Below the pieces are notes generated by a model. The model saw only the letters and a program-made list of their open reading frames with translations, ran no database searches and was not told where the DNA came from. Source: Eremothecium cymbalariae DBVPG#7215 (taxonomy: Eukaryota > Ascomycota > Saccharomycetes > Saccharomycetales > Saccharomycetaceae). From it: a stretch of 64,000 bases of DNA. A program made the position numbers and the translations under genes. How positions within the stretch are numbered: position 1 is the stretch's first letter; each line of letters opens with the position of its first letter. Where the stretch lies: assembly GCF_000235365.1 (NCBI RefSeq), contig NC_016456.1, positions 620,001 to 684,000 on the forward strand, read 5' to 3'. Below, piece after piece: positions 6,756 to 16,089 of this stretch.

Positions 6756-9512
6756 ATGTGTCTGGATACACAGGGAAGGAAGGTTGTTGTTTCACTCAGG
6801 TTAAGGATTAATAGGATACAGGAAAAAATTGTTTTTGGTGTGGGTTGGATATCTAAGAAAGGGATGGCCGGACTTGATGTTAAGGATATATATAGTTTGG
6901 AGGGTGGTATGGCGGGGAGGTTTTTGAGTAGTGGTGGGTGTGGTAGTGTGCAGGGCAGCAGGGTGGCGAATGGAGCGGGATCGGCATCTTCGTCGTTGTC
7001 GTCGTGTTCTCGGAGATGTTGTGGGTCGGTTAATGTGTTATTTAGCTCGTCGCAGCCCACGTCGCCCACGTCGAGGAGCATGGTGCAGCAAGTTGATGTA
7101 TCGCGGGAGGTGGGTGGGGAGGTGATGGAGAAGAGCAAGGTGGTTAGTGTTCAGGAATGGAGGGAATTGCAGGAAGGGCTGAGACAGGCGGTAGTTTTGG
7201 ATCTGAGTAACCATGGGTGTCAGTATTTTAGTGCTAGTAGTGTTGTGCATCTGTCGTTTCCCAGCACGTTACTGCGGAGGCCCAATTTTCAGTTTGACAA
7301 GTTGATGCGGACTCTGAATGACGAGACGCGGGACAGTTTATTGGCGCAGTTGGAGACGTGTGATGGGATTTTGATACTGGATGATGGGTCGTCGTATTGG
7401 TCTAGCTGTATGCAGTCCACGGTTGCGGTGATCAGGAAGCTTATATTGTATTTGGAGGAGCAGGGGGAGATTGCAGAGAAGCCGGTTTTTCTTCTGCAGA
7501 ATGGGGTGAAGGCTTTTGAGGAGCAACATCACTTTGCGGTGCCGAAGGGTACGAAGGAGGTGATGCGCTGCGGTGGCAGCAGCAGCAGCAGCGGTGGTAG
7601 GAGTGCTGAAGGCAATGACGGTTCGGTAGAGATCAATGGGTCAGCAAGGGATGACAGGGGCAGGCCGAAGATTACGCTGAAGCTGTGCATTCCGGAGCAG
7701 CAGCCTGCGTCGTTGGCCAGCAGCAGTAAAGGATATCGGGGCTGCGGTACATCCGCAGAGTTATTTATTCAGTCTATGAAGGGAGACACGTTTCATTATT
7801 CGCCCGGGACCCTGGTAAAATACTTCAAGTACCGTACTCCCAATAAGTTACCCAGCGAGGTGCCAGCTTGGTTACGGCCGTTCAACTCTAATAATAGTGA
7901 TATATTGCAAGAGATCTTGGCCAAGTTTAGATTGCTTGAGAAATTGGAAATAAAACGATTGCAGAAGTGCCTGTCTAGCGTGACTCCAGGGGGAGGATGT
8001 TTGAAGGTTGCAAAGCACAAATCAACTAGCCTATACTCCCTGAAGCAATTTCAGAAGCAATTTATTCTCTCATCCCGTAGATCCGATGCTAGTCACCAAC
8101 AGCACCAGCATCACCAGCAACACCTCCCTTTGGATGACTGCGACGAATTCGATGACTCGGGGGAAAATAAAAACGCCGACTCTTACACTGCTGAAATAGA
8201 CAGTTCTAAATTGAAGCGGGATATACACGAAGAATTAAACGATGACGAAAACAAAGAGATTGTGAATAAATTATTAGCTCGCGACCCCAGCTGTGTTCCG
8301 GAGGCAGACGAAGGACAAGAAACCCCCCTAGATAAGTATGTTATCACCAAGGGGATCAACTCCTTTACTAAGAACAGATACTCAAATATCATCCCATATG
8401 AACATACTAGAGTTAGGCTAGAACCGTCTCCCATTTGGAACGAGCCTTATTCCAGACAAGTCCCATCCCAAAGCTCCTTGAGCCTTCAAACAACGCCACC
8501 GCCCCTGACAAGTCAAGGGAATAGTTACATTATTAATTCTAAAAACAAAAACAAAAACAAAAACACCAATGACCCGATTGAACACTTGAAAGTATCTGCA
8601 ACCTCTTCCTATTTTACTAAACGAACGGAATTCCCAACAAACAAATTCACTTCATTAGCAGGTTCCTCCTCCTCTTCACCTCACGAACCCTTTAACGACT
8701 ACTTTAACGCCAACTACCTGAACCTGCCGGAGATCAATAACAAATGCAAGTATGTTGCCACACAAGCCCCATTGTTATCTACAATTGATGATTTTTGGAA
8801 AGTGGTCACGTCGAATAATGTCAAAGTTATAGTGTCCTTGAACTCAGACGATGAATTAAATTTAAGGAAATGGGATATATACTGGAAGTCTGATAGCATA
8901 CAGAAGTACGACATCACGGTGTTGAATCATTTCGAAAATGTATGCGGCTTAGATGGTGCCGTAATTCGCGTATTTGAACTCAGAAGGAGGTCAAAGTTGC
9001 TAACCGATTCTGCAGATATGAATAGAAATAATATGAAGACACATCTAGTATACCAACTCCAATACAAAAAATGGTTGGACTCCTGTGGGATAGTTATGTC
9101 CGATTTCATAAAGTTGTACAACATTAAAAATTCATTGCTCAATAATCCAAAGACTTTTATCCAGAAACTATTAAAGGGTGAACAAGATCCACAACACATT
9201 GTTGACATGAACCAAAGCATCTTTTGCGATAGTGAACCGCCATCACCATTATTGGTTCATTGTAGCGCAGGATGTGGGCGCACAGGCGTGTTTATCACAT
9301 TAGATTTCTTATTAAACATCTTCCAACCTCCATTAGAAAAGTATAACAAGATAGATGTTTGGAATATGACTGAAGATCTATTATTTATTGTTGTTAATGA
9401 ACTCAGAAAGCAAAGAATCTCAATGGTCCAGAATTTGACACAATATATTACTTGCTACGAAAGTCTATTAGAGTTCTTTTCGCTAAGGGAAAGTCATAAA
9501 ATGAAATCATAA
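6756..9512 (+). CDS. PTP2: Protein tyrosine phosphatase, Ptp2/Ptp3 family
   Basis: 918 residues from the first ATG; an internal ATG at 6864 (MAGLDVKD) is an alternative start. The N-terminal half holds a rhodanese/Cdc25-like domain (about residues 135-260) without an obvious catalytic cysteine. A long Ser/Asn/His-rich linker follows, then a PTP catalytic domain from about residue 545 (SFTKNRYSNIIPYEHTRVRL). The signature is HCSAGCGRTG with nucleophile Cys836. The segment where a WPD loop is expected reads YKKWLDSCG. Family role: dephosphorylates MAP kinases Hog1, Fus3 and Slt2. The S. cerevisiae YOR208W (PTP2)-YOR209C (NPT1) order supports PTP2; Ptp3 is the paralog. Convergent with KAP120. 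Confidence 0.9.
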   Translation: MCLDTQGRKVVVSLRLRINRIQEKIVFGVGWISKKGMAGLDVKDIYSLEGGMAGRFLSSGGCGSVQGSRVANGAGSASSSLSSCSRRCCGSVNVLFSSSQPTSPTSRSMVQQVDVSREVGGEVMEKSKVVSVQEWRELQEGLRQAVVLDLSNHGCQYFSASSVVHLSFPSTLLRRPNFQFDKLMRTLNDETRDSLLAQLETCDGILILDDGSSYWSSCMQSTVAVIRKLILYLEEQGEIAEKPVFLLQNGVKAFEEQHHFAVPKGTKEVMRCGGSSSSSGGRSAEGNDGSVEINGSARDDRGRPKITLKLCIPEQQPASLASSSKGYRGCGTSAELFIQSMKGDTFHYSPGTLVKYFKYRTPNKLPSEVPAWLRPFNSNNSDILQEILAKFRLLEKLEIKRLQKCLSSVTPGGGCLKVAKHKSTSLYSLKQFQKQFILSSRRSDASHQQHQHHQQHLPLDDCDEFDDSGENKNADSYTAEIDSSKLKRDIHEELNDDENKEIVNKLLARDPSCVPEADEGQETPLDKYVITKGINSFTKNRYSNIIPYEHTRVRLEPSPIWNEPYSRQVPSQSSLSLQTTPPPLTSQGNSYIINSKNKNKNKNTNDPIEHLKVSATSSYFTKRTEFPTNKFTSLAGSSSSSPHEPFNDYFNANYLNLPEINNKCKYVATQAPLLSTIDDFWKVVTSNNVKVIVSLNSDDELNLRKWDIYWKSDSIQKYDITVLNHFENVCGLDGAVIRVFELRRRSKLLTDSADMNRNNMKTHLVYQLQYKKWLDSCGIVMSDFIKLYNIKNSLLNNPKTFIQKLLKGEQDPQHIVDMNQSIFCDSEPPSPLLVHCSAGCGRTGVFITLDFLLNIFQPPLEKYNKIDVWNMTEDLLFIVVNELRKQRISMVQNLTQYITCYESLLEFFSLRESHKMKS

Positions 9513-9688
9513 ATGTTTTTAAGTATAATAACAATTAAGTACTAACGCACACACACAGAGACACTCGGACACAGACCACCACCATACTTTCTTTTTTCTT
9601 CTTTTCAATATTCATTTAATAACAACATACTCATTTGTGGGTTATATATAAAAGCAGCGTAGATTATTTCAAGTGGCGGTTTAAAGAG

Positions 9689-12600
9689 CTACGATTTCTG
9701 TGGACTGATGGATAAGAATATCTCCAAGTTAGATAATATTACACTGTCCACTGTTTTCAAGAAAGCCGGGTACTGGGAACCCAATTCCTTCTGCAAAGTG
9801 TACAGGATATCTTGAAAAAACTTCTTGGAATTGACGTGATGTACAGGATCTCTGGTTCTATAGAGTTCGTTATATCTCAATTGTTCAATTGTGTAACCTT
9901 GGAGTTCAGGATCGGAGTCGGTAAGATGATATTTTTCACAATCTCCAACTGTATCTTCATTGATTTCTTCCATAAACTCAATCCATGCATTGCAAATTGA
10001 AGAAAATTCTGTTAAGATACTAATGTGACCTGTCTTCAGCATACTTGAAGTTCCCAAGGCGTGTATTTTTGTCACCTTGGAATCGTGGAATATATTGAGG
10101 CACGAAGACCATCTAGACATGAAAATCTTGATTACTTCGTCTAAGGGCGTCTCTCTGTTAATACAGAATTGCTGAAAGGAATCTTCCACAAGTGCGTTTT
10201 CGGTCCGCGTTGTCATGGATTCATGATAGTTTCTAATAACATCCAGAATGCCTGTGGGATTGATAAACGCTATTCTGGAAATGGGTCGGCATATTTGATC
10301 ATGCTGGAAGGATGATAACTTATCTTTAATGAATATGGCATTTAAGAGCGCAGTAAAAACCCCAGCTTCGAAGAAATACTTTATTAATCTAACCCCTAAA
10401 TCTTCCTCATTTAATAGCGTTAAGGTATCTAGAATGGACAGAACAATATCAAAACAATCATCTCTCAGCTTTAACAAATATGATGATGCATGCTTCAAAA
10501 TGCTACTGAATACATTAATGGACAAATATTGGTCTGAGGGAAGTAACAAAACGTAACTTTTTACTATTTCCAGTAATGTTGGCAATGATTCTGTTTGATT
10601 TTGTACGCCGTATTCAAGACACCATACTATATCAATTAATCGACTATCCAAGGCGGCCATACTTGGGTCGAAATTTTGTAATAAGGCACTCCACAATTCA
10701 TAACCATCTTCGTACAATAAACTGAAATGGCAAGAACTAGGATTGCACGATAATTCAAGTGCTGGAATTGCAGCTGACCAAGCAGCATGTGAATAACCTC
10801 CTAGTGAGATCAGCAAATACCTCAACAACCTTAATAATGCATTAGCTAGGATTGATTGGGTGTCATCATTGGCCACAACATTCCATAATTCTGGAACAAT
10901 TTGCAAAATTTCCATCAACAGTTTGTTGCCGATGACACCTTTATTTTGTATAACAATGTCGCTTAACGTGTTTAGAACATATAACTTTGTCTCAGTGTAT
11001 TTTGTAGAAGGCAGAATATTCCTTAAAAGAGTCGTAACAAATTCATCCAAATAAGGTTGAAATTGGTCTTTATCAAAGTCCCAATCACCCACCATTGTTC
11101 TTAGAGATTGAACAACAGTTAGTTGAACCACCTTGTCTGAATCATTAGTAAGTAATTCCAAAAAAAAGTCGTAACAGTGTACTTTACTGTCCGCTGAACA
11201 CTTGACAGTACACCAGTCATTTATAATCAGAGCAAGTCTTCTTCTTATTATTTTTAATCTATCGGCAGAAGTAGAATCCCTAGCAACTGCTTCAGGAAGG
11301 AATATTTGCACCAACAAGCGATCAAAATCAACATGTTTGGATAAATTTGTAGACGCCAGCTGGAAGGCGGCAAACATTGCATCTTTCTTTAAAAAATCAT
11401 CCATAGATGAAGATAGCTTACCAGATTCTGTCTCAATGGTAGTTAATAGATAAGGACAAAGAAAATCAGAGAAACAATTCATTAAATGGTGAAAGAAATT
11501 TTCTGCACATGGCCTAATTTGATATTCGTAACCAGATGATATCTGTTCGTTGATCCAATCTTCCGGATCCAAATACCAATGTTCTAGCTCAGCAGGTCGC
11601 ATTTTCAAATACCATTCTATCAAAAGATCCATTAACTTGGCTAACAATTCTTCGTTCAAAAACTGAGAGCAAAGCTTTGCAATTGCCGCACGAACCTCGG
11701 TTCTTTCAGTTTGAGACCTAATATATATGGCCCCTTTCTTTTGAACTAATTGAACAATAGCTCTTAGGATTCCAAATGCTCTAATTGCCAACTGCTCCCA
11801 AAAATCACTAGTGACTTCTGCGTTCTCTTGATAAACATCAACAGCCCTATCAAATAACAAACTAGTTGTCTTTACAAGTATATTGTAGGAGCTTGGAAGG
11901 AGTACAAAGCTGAAAGGTGAAACATTAACCAAATTGTAATATAGTTTACAGTAACATTTAATAAATTTTTCATACTCGTCAAATGTCTTGAAGCTTCCAT
12001 GATTAAGAAGCAGTGAACTAAAATGCCCAAGGGATATATCCATGAATTCAATAACTGCTTGGTCCTTATGTGGACTTTCGTACACATCAACAATGGCCCT
12101 TCGTAACACCTTCAGCGCCAAATAAGAGATTTTTAGGCTGGGCAGTTCATTCTTTTCCAAAACATTCGAAGAGGTCCATTTATTAAAATTAGTCAAATAA
12201 ACCCTAACAATCAATGGAAAAACCAAGGGCATTTTGATCTGCATTGCAGGACGACACCTGGCAATTCTTGCAGGCGCTATAACCTTGATAATTTGATTCA
12301 AATGAACCAATATATTGTAAACCTTGACATCATTCTGTAAAACTTGATGATCTGCCAAAGCGATCTCAAAATATTCAAACATATTTGGCCAGTTCTGTGG
12401 GTAGTCCAACCTCGCTATTTTGGCCGTAGCATGCGCATTCTGAATAGCAAGCTGATTATTCTCCTCGTTCACCATATGAAACAATCTATCTCTTATTGAA
12501 CTCTTCTCATCCTTTGAAATACAATTCATCCTAGTAGGCCTCCAAAACTTATCCGTGCTATTTTTAAATTGAATAATTGCCAACCATCGAACTTGCAAAG

Positions 12601-12772
12601 ACCATGATAAATTAAGATACACAGATTGCAAAGAGTAATGATACCCAGGCAAACCTTGCCACAACTTCAACTGTTCCTCTGCCACAATTGGTTCGCTAGA
12701 TCCAGTGTCTCGAGGATCACTAGCCTTTTCCAAAACTTGAACCAAATTTAACTCATTCAACACCAGATCCAT
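9689..12772 (-). CDS. KAP120: Karyopherin beta / importin Kap120
   Basis: 1027 residues (S. cerevisiae 1032). An importin-beta N-terminal domain lies near residues 30-110 (LKLWQGLPGYHYSL, VRWLAIIQFKNSTDKFWR, ARLDYPQNWPNMFEYF), followed by HEAT-like helical repeats to the end. Kap120 carries cargo such as the ribosome biogenesis factor Rpf1 into the nucleus and acts in 60S subunit maturation. ATG at 12772 gives the expected importin N-terminus. Position and strand match YPL125W. Confidence 0.93.
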   Translation of the reverse strand: MDLVLNELNLVQVLEKASDPRDTGSSEPIVAEEQLKLWQGLPGYHYSLQSVYLNLSWSLQVRWLAIIQFKNSTDKFWRPTRMNCISKDEKSSIRDRLFHMVNEENNQLAIQNAHATAKIARLDYPQNWPNMFEYFEIALADHQVLQNDVKVYNILVHLNQIIKVIAPARIARCRPAMQIKMPLVFPLIVRVYLTNFNKWTSSNVLEKNELPSLKISYLALKVLRRAIVDVYESPHKDQAVIEFMDISLGHFSSLLLNHGSFKTFDEYEKFIKCYCKLYYNLVNVSPFSFVLLPSSYNILVKTTSLLFDRAVDVYQENAEVTSDFWEQLAIRAFGILRAIVQLVQKKGAIYIRSQTERTEVRAAIAKLCSQFLNEELLAKLMDLLIEWYLKMRPAELEHWYLDPEDWINEQISSGYEYQIRPCAENFFHHLMNCFSDFLCPYLLTTIETESGKLSSSMDDFLKKDAMFAAFQLASTNLSKHVDFDRLLVQIFLPEAVARDSTSADRLKIIRRRLALIINDWCTVKCSADSKVHCYDFFLELLTNDSDKVVQLTVVQSLRTMVGDWDFDKDQFQPYLDEFVTTLLRNILPSTKYTETKLYVLNTLSDIVIQNKGVIGNKLLMEILQIVPELWNVVANDDTQSILANALLRLLRYLLISLGGYSHAAWSAAIPALELSCNPSSCHFSLLYEDGYELWSALLQNFDPSMAALDSRLIDIVWCLEYGVQNQTESLPTLLEIVKSYVLLLPSDQYLSINVFSSILKHASSYLLKLRDDCFDIVLSILDTLTLLNEEDLGVRLIKYFFEAGVFTALLNAIFIKDKLSSFQHDQICRPISRIAFINPTGILDVIRNYHESMTTRTENALVEDSFQQFCINRETPLDEVIKIFMSRWSSCLNIFHDSKVTKIHALGTSSMLKTGHISILTEFSSICNAWIEFMEEINEDTVGDCEKYHLTDSDPELQGYTIEQLRYNELYRTRDPVHHVNSKKFFQDILYTLQKELGSQYPAFLKTVDSVILSNLEIFLSISPQKS

Positions 12773-13070
12773 AGTATATTACTTAATATTTACTAGGCAT
12801 AACCTGGGCAATAAAATCTTAACAGAATAACTTAAAAATCCATATATATATATAAAACATATACTTAGCATACAAAAGATCAATAATTTCCAGTCGATAT
12901 GTCCCGGACAAAGAGGGATGATGAGATGGAGATTTTAATTAAGCATATCGGTGTGGTGTTAGGATGTAAATGATGGTGAAAAACCTCCAACACGGTTTAG
13001 TCATAAAATGTAGTTTAGTTCCTACAATCAGTCCAATGGGACTATTCTCCAGCTGGAATAGATCTGATGA

Positions 13071-14360
13071 TCACCATCTATTAGATTCATCGACTTCTTC
13101 CCAAGAACTCTCTCTATAACCGAGTAGTGCCTTAACTTCGCGAAGTTTATCGGGGTCTCCCATATTCTTACCGTGATTGTCAGATAACTTGACGGCAGGG
13201 TTACCGTTTGCTTTGAATAACTTGATAACGATGTTTAGTGGTTGACTCTTGACGTCGGGAGCGGATTTTACAGTAAAATCATTTGTAAAGTTTGTACCAA
13301 TTCCAAAACAAGATGCCATACCATTTAGTTTTGCTGCTTTTGAGTATCGTAGCGCCTTTTCAACATCTAGAGAATCAGAATAGCATATAGTCTTTGAATA
13401 TAATGGACAATTCAAGACGTTGAGGTAGTGGTTGGAGATCTTTTCAGTAAATTCTATCGGATCGCCTGAATCTTGTCTGACACCAAGATAAACGTCAGAG
13501 TAAGGAGGTAGAAAGCTCTTTAAGAAGTTATCTGTGCCGAAGGTGTCCGTTAGAGCAAAGCCTACATGATCCCATCCAAAAGTCTTAATCCAGTAGTTCA
13601 TGGCATTCTCGTTTGCATGCCTATAATCATTCGTCACAGATGCAATACCCATTATCCATTCATGCGCTACAGTTCCCATAGGTCGCAACCCATAGTTCTT
13701 GGCCATCAGTATATTGGAAGTTCCTAGGAAAAGGTCCTTTTTGTCCTTACGTTCGTCCACCGCTTTTAAAATACCTTGCAAAACAAGATCGTGGGTTTTC
13801 TTTGATCTCCTCCTTCTTGTGCCAAATTCAATAAAGCTCAAATCATTTTCCAGTAAAGTAACCGCTTTACTATAGGCGTTTTCGATCTGCAAATCATAGT
13901 TCCAATCTGTATCTACGAATTTAAAATAAGCTTCAGAGATTAATGCCAACATCGGAATTTCATAGAGTATCGTATCCTGCCACAAACCTTCAATAGTTAT
14001 ATCCAATTCATACTGATCAGCATCTTCATCAATACACTTGAATTGGAATTTCACTTCGTTCTTCGGATCCAATTTGAAGTTGTTATTTGAGATATATTGC
14101 CAGTAACTATCTGGAAGATATGGAACCTCGTTTTTCAAATATTCGATTTCATCAAGAGAAAAACGTAAATGACCCATAGCACCGAATTGCTTCTCTAACC
14201 AAAGAATTGCTTCCTTATTAAACCTGAAATTTTCCGTTCTATTATTATACTTATAAGATACCTGGATGCTTGGGAAATGCATATGCACTGCTGCATGCAT
14301 CGTCAACTTGTAAAGATCAGTGTCAAGAAGTGACAGGATTACAGGATCATTCAAAGTCAT
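13071..14360 (-). CDS. NPT1: Nicotinate phosphoribosyltransferase
   Basis: 429 residues, the same length as S. cerevisiae Npt1. It makes nicotinate mononucleotide from nicotinate and PRPP with ATP hydrolysis (Preiss-Handler NAD+ salvage), which feeds NAD+ to sirtuins. Recognisable segments are LLDTDLYKLTMHAAV at the N-terminus, the EFGTRRRRS block, GTVAHEWIMGIASV containing the histidine that is phosphorylated in this family, DTFGTDNFL, and GVRQDSGDP for phosphate binding. It is monocistronic with a 517-bp upstream region. Corresponds to YOR209C. Confidence 0.97.
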   Translation of the reverse strand: MTLNDPVILSLLDTDLYKLTMHAAVHMHFPSIQVSYKYNNRTENFRFNKEAILWLEKQFGAMGHLRFSLDEIEYLKNEVPYLPDSYWQYISNNNFKLDPKNEVKFQFKCIDEDADQYELDITIEGLWQDTILYEIPMLALISEAYFKFVDTDWNYDLQIENAYSKAVTLLENDLSFIEFGTRRRRSKKTHDLVLQGILKAVDERKDKKDLFLGTSNILMAKNYGLRPMGTVAHEWIMGIASVTNDYRHANENAMNYWIKTFGWDHVGFALTDTFGTDNFLKSFLPPYSDVYLGVRQDSGDPIEFTEKISNHYLNVLNCPLYSKTICYSDSLDVEKALRYSKAAKLNGMASCFGIGTNFTNDFTVKSAPDVKSQPLNIVIKLFKANGNPAVKLSDNHGKNMGDPDKLREVKALLGYRESSWEEVDESNRW

Positions 14361-14877
14361 ATTGTAAGGCTAGTACGGAACAGGGGGGAGGCGCTAGTAT
14401 TTTTTTAAACACAGCAATAGTATCACAGTATGAACAAACTAGTTAATACTTTTAAGAGTTTTTTTTAAATAATTACTGATTTAAAATTCATCAACAAGTT
14501 GCAAGAAATTGCGCCTTCTGATAAACTTTTTTTTAGCTTGTTACCCCGATTTTGAATCAATGACATATAATCGATTACTACGGGAGAGAACATCCGTTCT
14601 TTAGACATTTATCTTATGTGTAATTGAAATATAGATTGCTAATCAGCTTCTCGATGTGCATAATTTTAGTGGCTGTAAAAACTCTGTAATTTGCTCATTT
14701 GTTGCTGTGAGAGAACGGTTCGGAGTGGTGACGTATGGGTGTCTTCTATATGGCCAGTTAATTAATTAATTAAAAAAACCAAAACTAGTACGTTAGAATT
14801 ATATCAACGGATATACATATATATATATATATGTATGTATGTATCTAGAATGGATAATATATGATCTCCTTACGTTA
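14361..14877. other. Intergenic: NPT1 promoter, simple repeats
   Basis: AT-rich, with a TTAA tetranucleotide tract (about 14757-14772) and a TA/TATG microsatellite (about 14812-14844). No gene seen. Confidence 0.6.
14812..14844. repeat. TA/TATG microsatellite
   Basis: Alternating TA units pass into TATG repeats upstream of NPT1 and downstream of the acidic ORF. Confidence 0.85.
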
Positions 14878-15321
14878 CTAGTCATCATATTCATAATCTG
14901 CTGAAAAACTTTCATAGTTTTGAAAATGATGAAATGTTAAAAGGTTTAAATCGTCATCTGTCTCAGAACCACTGTTAATGGGATTATTGTTAAAACTATT
15001 GAATAGGTAGTGGACATCTTCGTCATCACTGTCTTCATCGCTTAGGAAGCTTGCGGATGCACAAGCTTTTGTAGAATCCCAGTCGCTTTCAGCAGTAGAG
15101 GCTGGACTGCTACTAGTTGAATCAGGCGTTTGAGAAATTCTGTTAATTAGCATGAAGTTAAATTCTTTGCATATGGTATCTTCTTCGTTATTTGAGGCTT
15201 GTTCATAACGAAATGGGCTGCTGCAGTTAGCATGCCTTGTTATCCTTAATTTACCGACCGGGCCAAGTGTAACCTGATTGGACGATTTATCTTGCTTTGG
15301 GTTTCCGGTCACGATAACCAT
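14878..15321 (-). CDS. Unrecognised acidic protein, syntenic position between NPT1 and NAN1
   Basis: 147 residues starting at a genuine ATG. I do not recognise a family. The N-terminal third is basic-polar with a possible conserved core (VGKLRITRHANCSSPFRYE, then FNFMLINRISQTP). The rest is Ser-rich and strongly acidic (SDEDSDDED, possible CK2 sites; tail YEYDD), so likely disordered. No signal peptide, membrane segment or zinc motif. Composition is ordered enough, and the neighbouring minus-strand genes are spaced so regularly, that a real gene is plausible. S. cerevisiae has no gene at the corresponding site on either duplicated track that I can recall, so it may have been lost after the genome duplication or be lineage-specific. 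Confidence 0.6.
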   Translation of the reverse strand: MVIVTGNPKQDKSSNQVTLGPVGKLRITRHANCSSPFRYEQASNNEEDTICKEFNFMLINRISQTPDSTSSSPASTAESDWDSTKACASASFLSDEDSDDEDVHYLFNSFNNNPINSGSETDDDLNLLTFHHFQNYESFSADYEYDD

Positions 15322-16089
15322 GGGTTTCTTGTACAGTATTTTGTTTGTTTAATACAACTGAATGGCCTTTTTATTATCCAGGTTGCAATTGAAGTAAAGG
15401 GTTATAATGTATTTCTCACAAGGTTTTATTAAATAAAAATAAATGTTTGATCAATACTGTTCTGTTCTCTCTTGTGTGTGAATATGTCTAACAGAAAAAA
15501 AATTCGATCTTAAATAATAAGTATAGGCATAATGCGAAGAACAGTCATAGTCCAATATGCGATAGTTTATATGAAGCTAATAAGGTTTCCATATGCACTG
15601 GAACGGTATTCTCAAACCGTTTTCGTATTGTCTAATATTAATTTTTAATTATGTGATTATCTACATTAGTTTTTGTTACGAAACCTTGTTCAAGAATAAG
15701 ATAACTTCGTTTTGTATGAATAAGGAGATATTTAACAACAGTAAAGCTATCTCTGCTTCAAGCTCCAGGATTATTTGGTTATGATTTTACTTTATTAATT
15801 GTATTTTCGTAAATTACGAAACAGATAGGTGTCCGGTCATGACACAGGGTAAAAAAATGTCCGGAACGTTTTACGAAATTGTTGAATTTGTGCAGAAATG
15901 TCATCGCGATTATCTAACTAGACGTAGACCAAAATATAGGTAGTTTTGGATGCATTGAGTTAGTTCGTATCTTTTATCGAGCATTTATTAAGTTTCACAT
16001 TTTGAGAGTTCTATGTGGTACAGGACGCTAGAATGACTAGTTTGTACAAGATATATTATACGTTTATATATTCATATATTTAAACGAAA
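15322..16089. other. Intergenic: upstream of the acidic ORF, downstream of NAN1
   Basis: 768 bp, AT-rich. The only ORF above 60 codons (15593-15784) looks like chance. No RNA gene signature found. Confidence 0.5.
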
